Positions 18,256 to 22,853 of a stretch of DNA of 22,853 nucleotides are shown here, piece by piece. The stretch's first letter is position 1. The number at the start of each line of letters is the position of its first letter. Source of the stretch: Larix sibirica (lineage: Eukaryota > Streptophyta > Pinopsida > Pinales > Pinaceae); NCBI GenBank assembly GCA_004151065.3, contig NWUY0300002962.1, positions 53,076 to 75,928 on the forward strand. The letters run 5' to 3'. Made by a program: the position numbers and the translations under genes. The notes under the pieces are model-generated. The model was not told the DNA's origin. It searched no databases and saw only the letters and a program-made list of their open reading frames with translations.

Positions 18256-20409
18256 GGAAAAAAGTACATGACCCGAGTAACAACCACTATAAATTAGTTG
18301 AAGATGTATGATGAAGATGTGTCAAATCAAAAAGTAGTCAAGAAGGTTCTCAGAACCCTAACCAAAAGGCTTGAATTGGTAGTCGCAACCATCAAAGAAG
18401 AAAAATATTTGAATGAGCTCTCCGTAGATGATTTGATGGGATCCTTACTATCCCATGAATCAAGAATCAACATGAATGATAATTCCTCACTTGATAACAC
18501 ATTCAAAACTCAGGGTTCTCTTTCCAGAGGAAGAGGTGACAGAGGCAAGATCCAAAAAGACAATAAAGAAGATTTGGAACAAGAAAGGGGGAGCGATGGA
18601 AAAGGATCTCAGAAAACACAGAGATATGACAAATCTAAGATTAAATGTTACTATTGCAATAAAATAGGTCATTACGCCAGTAAATGTAGGAAGAAGCATG
18701 CTAACCTTGGAAAATTGAATGCCAATTATTCAAACGCCTCTAAAAACAATGAAGAATTTGTGTTCCTTACTTGTCTTGTTACCCATGAAACCTCAAATGA
18801 CGTATGGCTTTTATATAGTGGTTGTAGTAATCACATGACATGCAATACATATTTGATTTTGAATTTGGATGATTCAGTGAAAATTGAAGTTAAATTAGGC
18901 ATAGAATCTATTGTAGATGTGAAGGGTAAAGGAGTGGTTAATATCATGACCAAACAGGACCAACAAAAACATATACCGGATGTGTTTTATGTTGTAGGTC
19001 TAAAACATAACCCAATTATTGTTGGCCAACCCACTTAGAAAGGGTGCAATGTAGTATTCAAGGGAGAAGAGTGTTTCATTTATGATAAGCCTCTTGGTAA
19101 TAATTTGATTCTTAAAATCTAGATGATCAAGAACCGAATGTGTCCTCTTGTCATGACTTATGGAAAACAAGATACTTCATTTTCCCAAAAGGAAACCTAC
19201 ATGGACAATTTTTTGTTATGGAATTTCAGATATAGTCATCTTCATTTCTCTAGTTTGAAGTTGTTGCAGTAGAAAAGGATGGTTAGAGGCCTACCTTCCA
19301 TCCATGAACCAGCTGGCGCATGTGAGTGTTGCATTCTTGCAAAGCAACATAGGTATAATTTCCCTAGAGGTGTATCCTATCGAGCTAAGGATCCCTTAGA
19401 ATTGGCTCATATTAACTTTTGTGAACCAATGTTGACTCATTCGTTTGGAGGAAGTTATTATTTTTTTATTTTCATAGATGACTATAGTAGGAAGACCTAG
19501 GTGTACTTCCTTGGGAAGAAATCGAGAGCGTTCATCAGATTCAAAGAATTCAAAGCACTAGTCTAGAAATAGAGTGGCTACCATATTAAAGTGTTGACAT
19601 CAGACAAAGGAGGAAACTACAATTCGAATGAGTTTTATGATTTTTGCAAGGAACAGGGCATCAAACAACAACTCATGGCTAGATATGCATTGTAGCATAA
19701 TGGTGTAGCCGAAAGAAAAAACAAAACTATCATGAACATGGCAAGGAACATGTCGAAAGGAAAAAACTTGTCATGTGAATTTTGGGGAGAACCAGTAGCA
19801 TGTTTTGTATATATTTTGAACAAGTCACCCACAAGAAGTGTGATGAATAAGGTGCCACAAGAAGCATGGTCGGGTATGATTTCTTATGTAGCACACTTCA
19901 AGGTTTTTGTGTGCATGGCATATGCCCATGTACCTAAACAACTACGGAATAAATTGGATGACAGGAGCGAGAAATGTATCCTTGTTGGATATAATGAACA
20001 GTCCAAGGCTTACAAAATGTACAATCTAATGAGAAAGAAAGTGATCAACATTGTATATGTAGAGTTTAAAGAAGAACAGGCATGGGATGGAAGCATAGAC
20101 AAGTCCATAACCATTGGAGCAGTGATTCTACACACTAAAGATGCAACCGAAAAAGAGTAGGATGAACATAGTGGACAACAAGGTTCACAAGGGAAATCAC
20201 CTACCAGATGTACTCCATCAAGGACTTCATGAAATTCATTTCAAGAAGAATCATCAAAATCATCAGGTCTGTCTATTCCTAATTCTTAGTCTAATAATAA
20301 TTCTAAGTCAATTCCTAGAAAGATGAGAAGTATACAAAACATTTATGAAGAGTTAGTTACACATTCAAATTATACATTATTCACTTGTCAACCCACTTTT
20401 TTTTTTGGA
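18256..20409 (+). pseudogene. Ty1-copia gag-protease-integrase polyprotein, frame intact but full of TAG codons
   Basis: One frame runs for about 2.15 kb with no frameshift. Order: gag UBN2-type core (YMTRVTTTIN, KVVKKVLRTLTKR, LSVDDLMGSLLSHESR), zinc knuckle CYYCNKIGHYASKC (18646-18687), protease WLLYSGCSNHMTC, GAG-pre-integrase (HLHFSSLK ... CECCILAKQHR), integrase core (FIFIDDYSRK, VLTSDKGGNYNSNEFYDFC, HNGVAERKNKTIMNMAR), integrase C-terminal region (KLDDRSEKCILVGYNEQSKAYK), and the linker SIPRKMRSIQNIYE that precedes reverse transcriptase. It ends at TLFTCQPTFF, where RT should start; RT and RNase H are absent. Internal stops: TAG at 18295, 19036, 19120, 19270, 19498, 19564, 19570, 19693, 20158 and 20287; TGA at 20230. 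The protease Asp is Tyr (18814) and the first integrase Asp is Asn (19414), so the element is dead. The gag N-terminus is missing. Confidence 0.92.
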
Positions 20410-20428
20410 TGCAATCAAACATTAACAA

Positions 20429-20674
20429 TGTATTAAGGTTGTAACAAATATAAATAAAATATAATATTAAATCATAATCATAAATAGATAACAATTAATA
20501 AATGTCATTAGTAGTTAATGAAAATTCAAGAGTCATACATGTTCACCATTCGTGACCAGTCACTACCTATATAGGTAAGTCGTCACGAAGTCATCGCAAC
20601 ATCTTATCATTCAATCAATAAATATTTTATACTATTGCAGAACTTTTATGTCTATTACAACTTCCGATGTTACA
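20429..20674 (+). repeat. Short LTR (about 246 bp) of a second element
   Basis: The right boundary GATGTTACA at 20674 is followed by one base and a PBS. The left boundary is set at TGTATTAAGG, just after the copia frame stops making sense, and is approximate. It contains the TATA-like CTATATAGG in a palindrome (20549-20589) and AATAAA at 20617-20622. Its length is in the range of short-LTR copia or TRIM elements. Confidence 0.5.
20549..20589. promoter_or_regulatory. Nested palindrome centred on the LTR TATA motif
   Basis: The inner perfect palindrome TACCTATATAGGTA (20564-20577) is enclosed by perfect 8-bp arms TTCGTGAC (20549-20556) and GTCACGAA (20582-20589). The position in the LTR suggests a promoter element; regulatory action is inferred. 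Confidence 0.6.
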
Positions 20675-20675
20675 T

Positions 20676-20687
20676 TGGTATCAAAGC
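20676..20687 (+). other. Primer binding site (initiator tRNA-Met) of the short-LTR element
   Basis: TGGTATCAAAGC lies one nucleotide after the LTR end. Only about 85 bp of this element's internal DNA follows before the next LTR. Confidence 0.65.
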
Positions 20688-21029
20688 AAAAATATGTCTG
20701 TACAGTTGTTGTTCAGAGCAAAATTAGTGATAATTCTCATCAATTCATATAGGAACAAACCTGTCCATACCTATAATGTCCCCTCCTTGAGGGCCCCATG
20801 GTCATCCTTTTACCCATTAAATCACTATGGATTCTGTCAAAAATTCAGTAAATTGTAGGGCTTAATTTTGGTGTATGAATTGTCAAGTTTAATTAAATTC
20901 AAAACTTAGAGAAGTTGTGTAATTCATAAATTATAAATATTTGATTATTATTTAATAGTGTGATGAGTGGATAGGCTTGGGTGGCCCAGGAGGGTGCATA
21001 GGAGATTTATTGGACTCTATGAGTTGTCT

Positions 21030-21275
21030 TCCAAAAAAGAAACTAGAAGAAAAGAAGATAAAATCAAGAAATCAACTAAAAGCTGGAAGGCAACATAAAA
21101 GCAGGAAAGCATAGAAAAACAGAAAGCATGAAAACACAGAAAAGAAGGAAAACAAAGAAAAACATAAAAGCACTAGAAAAGCAGGAAGACAAAAAAAATC
21201 AAGGAAAAACAGGAATTTCCAAAAGGAGGAAAAGCATAAAGACAAGAAAGCAAGGAAAAAGAAAGATAAGCTGCA
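21030..21275 (+). repeat. Purine-rich degenerate repeat in the LTR
   Basis: About 240 bp consists almost wholly of A, G and scattered C, built from variants of GGAAAGCATAAAAACA and GAAAAACA. It lies upstream of the TATA box. Confidence 0.6.
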
Positions 21276-21351
21276 AGTCCAAAATTAGTCAGTGAGAGTG
21301 CATTGGATGAGGCTAGTCACCACATGCATTACATCTTGAATCCAAATCAAC

Positions 21352-21361
21352 TTATAAAAGG
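21352..21361 (+). promoter_or_regulatory. LTR TATA box
   Basis: TTATAAAAGG followed by GC-richer AGGGGCACACCC, the usual layout of a plant LTR promoter. Transcription would be expected to start about 30 nt downstream. Confidence 0.55.
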
Positions 21362-22400
21362 AGGGGCACACCCACTCATATCTTTTCCTCGTTTGATTAT
21401 TGCATTGAATAGCTCAGAGCTTTTCAAGACTTGGGAGATGTGCCCCTAGTCACCAGTTGGGAGATGTGCTCCTTCTGTTCATCATTCTAGTTGATGATTC
21501 AACTATACCACGAGGAGGATGGTATTCAGCCTTTCTCGTTGAGGAAAATTGCAGGTCCAATTCTCTTCCAGACAAGCGAGTTCTTGTTCTATCAATGTTG
21601 AATATATCCAGTGAATTTAGTGAGCTTTATGCAATGTTTAGTAATTGTCTATGATATTGAGTAAAGATAGTGATTTCATGTATATTTGCTACTATAATCA
21701 CAACCCTGTGATGCTTATGGACTCTTCTGCAAGTTAATGATATCAATTTTTTTCATGTCCTGCAAATTTGTCGTTCTTTTCAATGGATTTTTATCTCTAT
21801 GCTCGTTGTGTTGTCAAATCTAGCTAGTTTTATGAATTGATGCAATAAACAATCTTCCACGTATCCAAATTGCATTTTGTGCATTGTTGCAGGTTTTTAA
21901 GACTCATATGAACCCATCGCAAGCTCTGTATCATAAATTCATGACCCTCTTGAATCATTTGGAAATTCTTGGAATTCAACTAGTCGAGTTGTCTTGAAAC
22001 TAGTAATTTATTTTCTAGCTTCCAAACTGAACCCAGTTGAGCCTAATTTTTGGTCTCATTGTTGTTATAGTTGGTTGGGGGTATTTGCAGGCCAACTACT
22101 TCTAGAAATGCACCATAATCCATTGGGTTCCACATAAGTCCTAGGGATATTGCCTCAAAGTCTTTGGCTTTGCTAAAGGGTCATCCCAAGCATGATGCAC
22201 CTAGAAAATGTGTAGCTGTCGGAGTTGGGAGTCTATCTCAGGATCCTATAGGCTATCCTAAGGCTGCAGTTAACCTCAGTATCATGTTTGGGAAGAGTAG
22301 GAAGAGTCTTGTTGTATTTGAAGAAATTCTGAACAATCTAGCTAGTTTTTCCTTGTAATTTTTGCCTAGTGTGCATTTTTCTTAAAAAGGGACATTACAG

Positions 22401-22412
22401 TGGTATCAGAGC
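22401..22412 (+). other. Primer binding site (initiator tRNA-Met), perfect match
   Basis: TGGTATCAGAGC, one base after the LTR end at 22399. Confidence 0.85.
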
Positions 22413-22445
22413 ATGGTCCTCTGAACCTGCTCGTTATTATCCTTG

Positions 22446-22814
22446 ATGAGTCCAAAGAGAAAAGAAACCGCTAAAAGGAAAGACCCAGAAGAACCCCTTG
22501 TAGAAGAAGAGGTTGACTCCATTGAACGAAAGCTTCAAGGAGAAAAATAGATGTCTAACATGGATGAAAGAGAAGAATTCAAATATTTTGTTCAGAGCAT
22601 CCTGAAGGGCATGCAAGAAATATCCCATAACATCATCCGGTTGGGTCAAGAGACTCGAGAATTCCTTGCCAAGCTATTGGTAAGAAAAGAGGGAGAAGGG
22701 AGCAACAATGGCTCTCAGCATGAAGGAAAGAAGGTCTTTGACTCATTAGAGGAAATTTGGATGAAAAATGGGCCTCCTAAGGAAAATAATAAAATAATAG
22801 TAGAGAGAGAGTAA
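22446..22814 (+). pseudogene. Gag N-terminus of the third LTR element, one in-frame TAG
   Basis: The first ATG after the PBS (22446) opens a frame: MSPKRKETAKRKDPEEP, then an acidic stretch and IERKLQGEK, a TAG at 22548-22550, then MSNMDEREEFKYFVQSILKG and QEISHNIIRLGQETREFLAK to a TAA at 22812-22814. The basic start followed by a helical, charged segment and the position 34 nt after the PBS fit a plant Ty3-gypsy Gag leader. No CCHC knuckle is reached before the stop. The frame continues open past the TAA to the window end, so that stop may also be a mutation. Superfamily is inferred. Confidence 0.55.
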
Positions 22815-22853
22815 AAAAACTACTTTTTGGATCGTATTTTCAACTTATCTCCT

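Larger units (their letters stand above)
20772..22399 (+). repeat. LTR of a third retrotransposon, probably Ty3-gypsy (1628 bp)
   Basis: It starts TATAATGTCCC and ends GGGACATTACA. These are inverted copies of each other, except that the expected TG is TA. A perfect PBS follows. A TATA box (TTATAAAAGG, 21352-21361) sits about 580 bp in, leaving a long R/U5 part. The only open frames inside (21457-21654, 22164-22358) have no recognised domain. The matching 3' LTR is outside the window. Confidence 0.72.

Noticed and set aside
18487-18699. Minus-strand frame inside the copia gag region.
   Set aside because: Antisense shadow of the gag zinc-knuckle region.
1-22853. CRISPR arrays, bacterial operons or phage modules.
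   Set aside because: No regularly spaced repeats with unique spacers, no compact operons; all coding evidence is eukaryotic with introns and plant transposons.

Overview
This is nuclear DNA of a seed plant, most likely a gymnosperm or another large, repeat-rich genome. The evidence is long AT-rich non-coding stretches, genes split by GT..AG introns, plant-type LTR retrotransposons primed by initiator-Met tRNA, a hAT transposon with a plant BED/DUF659 transposase, and one cell-wall glycosyltransferase that occurs only in plants. The conifer guess rests on style (long introns, old nested transposons) and is an inference.

Layout. 1-1439: 5' end of a decayed hAT DNA transposon on the minus strand, running off the left edge. 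It is inserted in the 3' LTR of a small non-autonomous LTR retrotransposon, also on the minus strand (1440-3404), which has PBS, polypurine tract, two LTR copies and an unrecognised tyrosine-rich reading frame. 3405-5300: badly decayed minus-strand coding remnants, part of them LINE-like. 5300-8478: mostly featureless, with two tRNA-derived SINE-like units at 7452-7835. 8479-10616: three exons encoding the C-terminal ~391 residues of a GAUT12/13/14-clade galacturonosyltransferase (GT8), best match GAUT12/IRX8; the 5' exons are not recognisable in the window. 10617-13282: intergenic, with a minus-strand coiled-coil pseudogene scrap and simple repeats. 13283-13575: two exons encoding the C-terminal tail of an AAA-type ATPase. 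13576-16016: non-coding with degenerate tandem repeats.

16017-22853 is a pile-up of LTR retrotransposons on the plus strand. First comes an LTR end plus PBS at 16889/16890 and a possible gag start. A Ty1-copia gag-protease-integrase body (18256-20400) follows; it stays in one frame for 2.1 kb but carries ten TAG codons and one TGA. A short LTR with its own PBS (20429-20687) cuts into the copia element where reverse transcriptase should begin. A 1.6-kb LTR, PBS and gag start of a further element, probably Ty3-gypsy (20772-22853), are inserted in that.

Only the GAUT gene, and possibly the AAA ATPase tail, look like functional host sequence. I did not find a new defence or metabolic system. The most unusual signals are the stop-codon spectrum of the copia element, which points to decay by deamination at methylated CHG/CG sites; the undescribed tyrosine-rich frame of the small LTR element; and the palindromic promoter in the short LTR.
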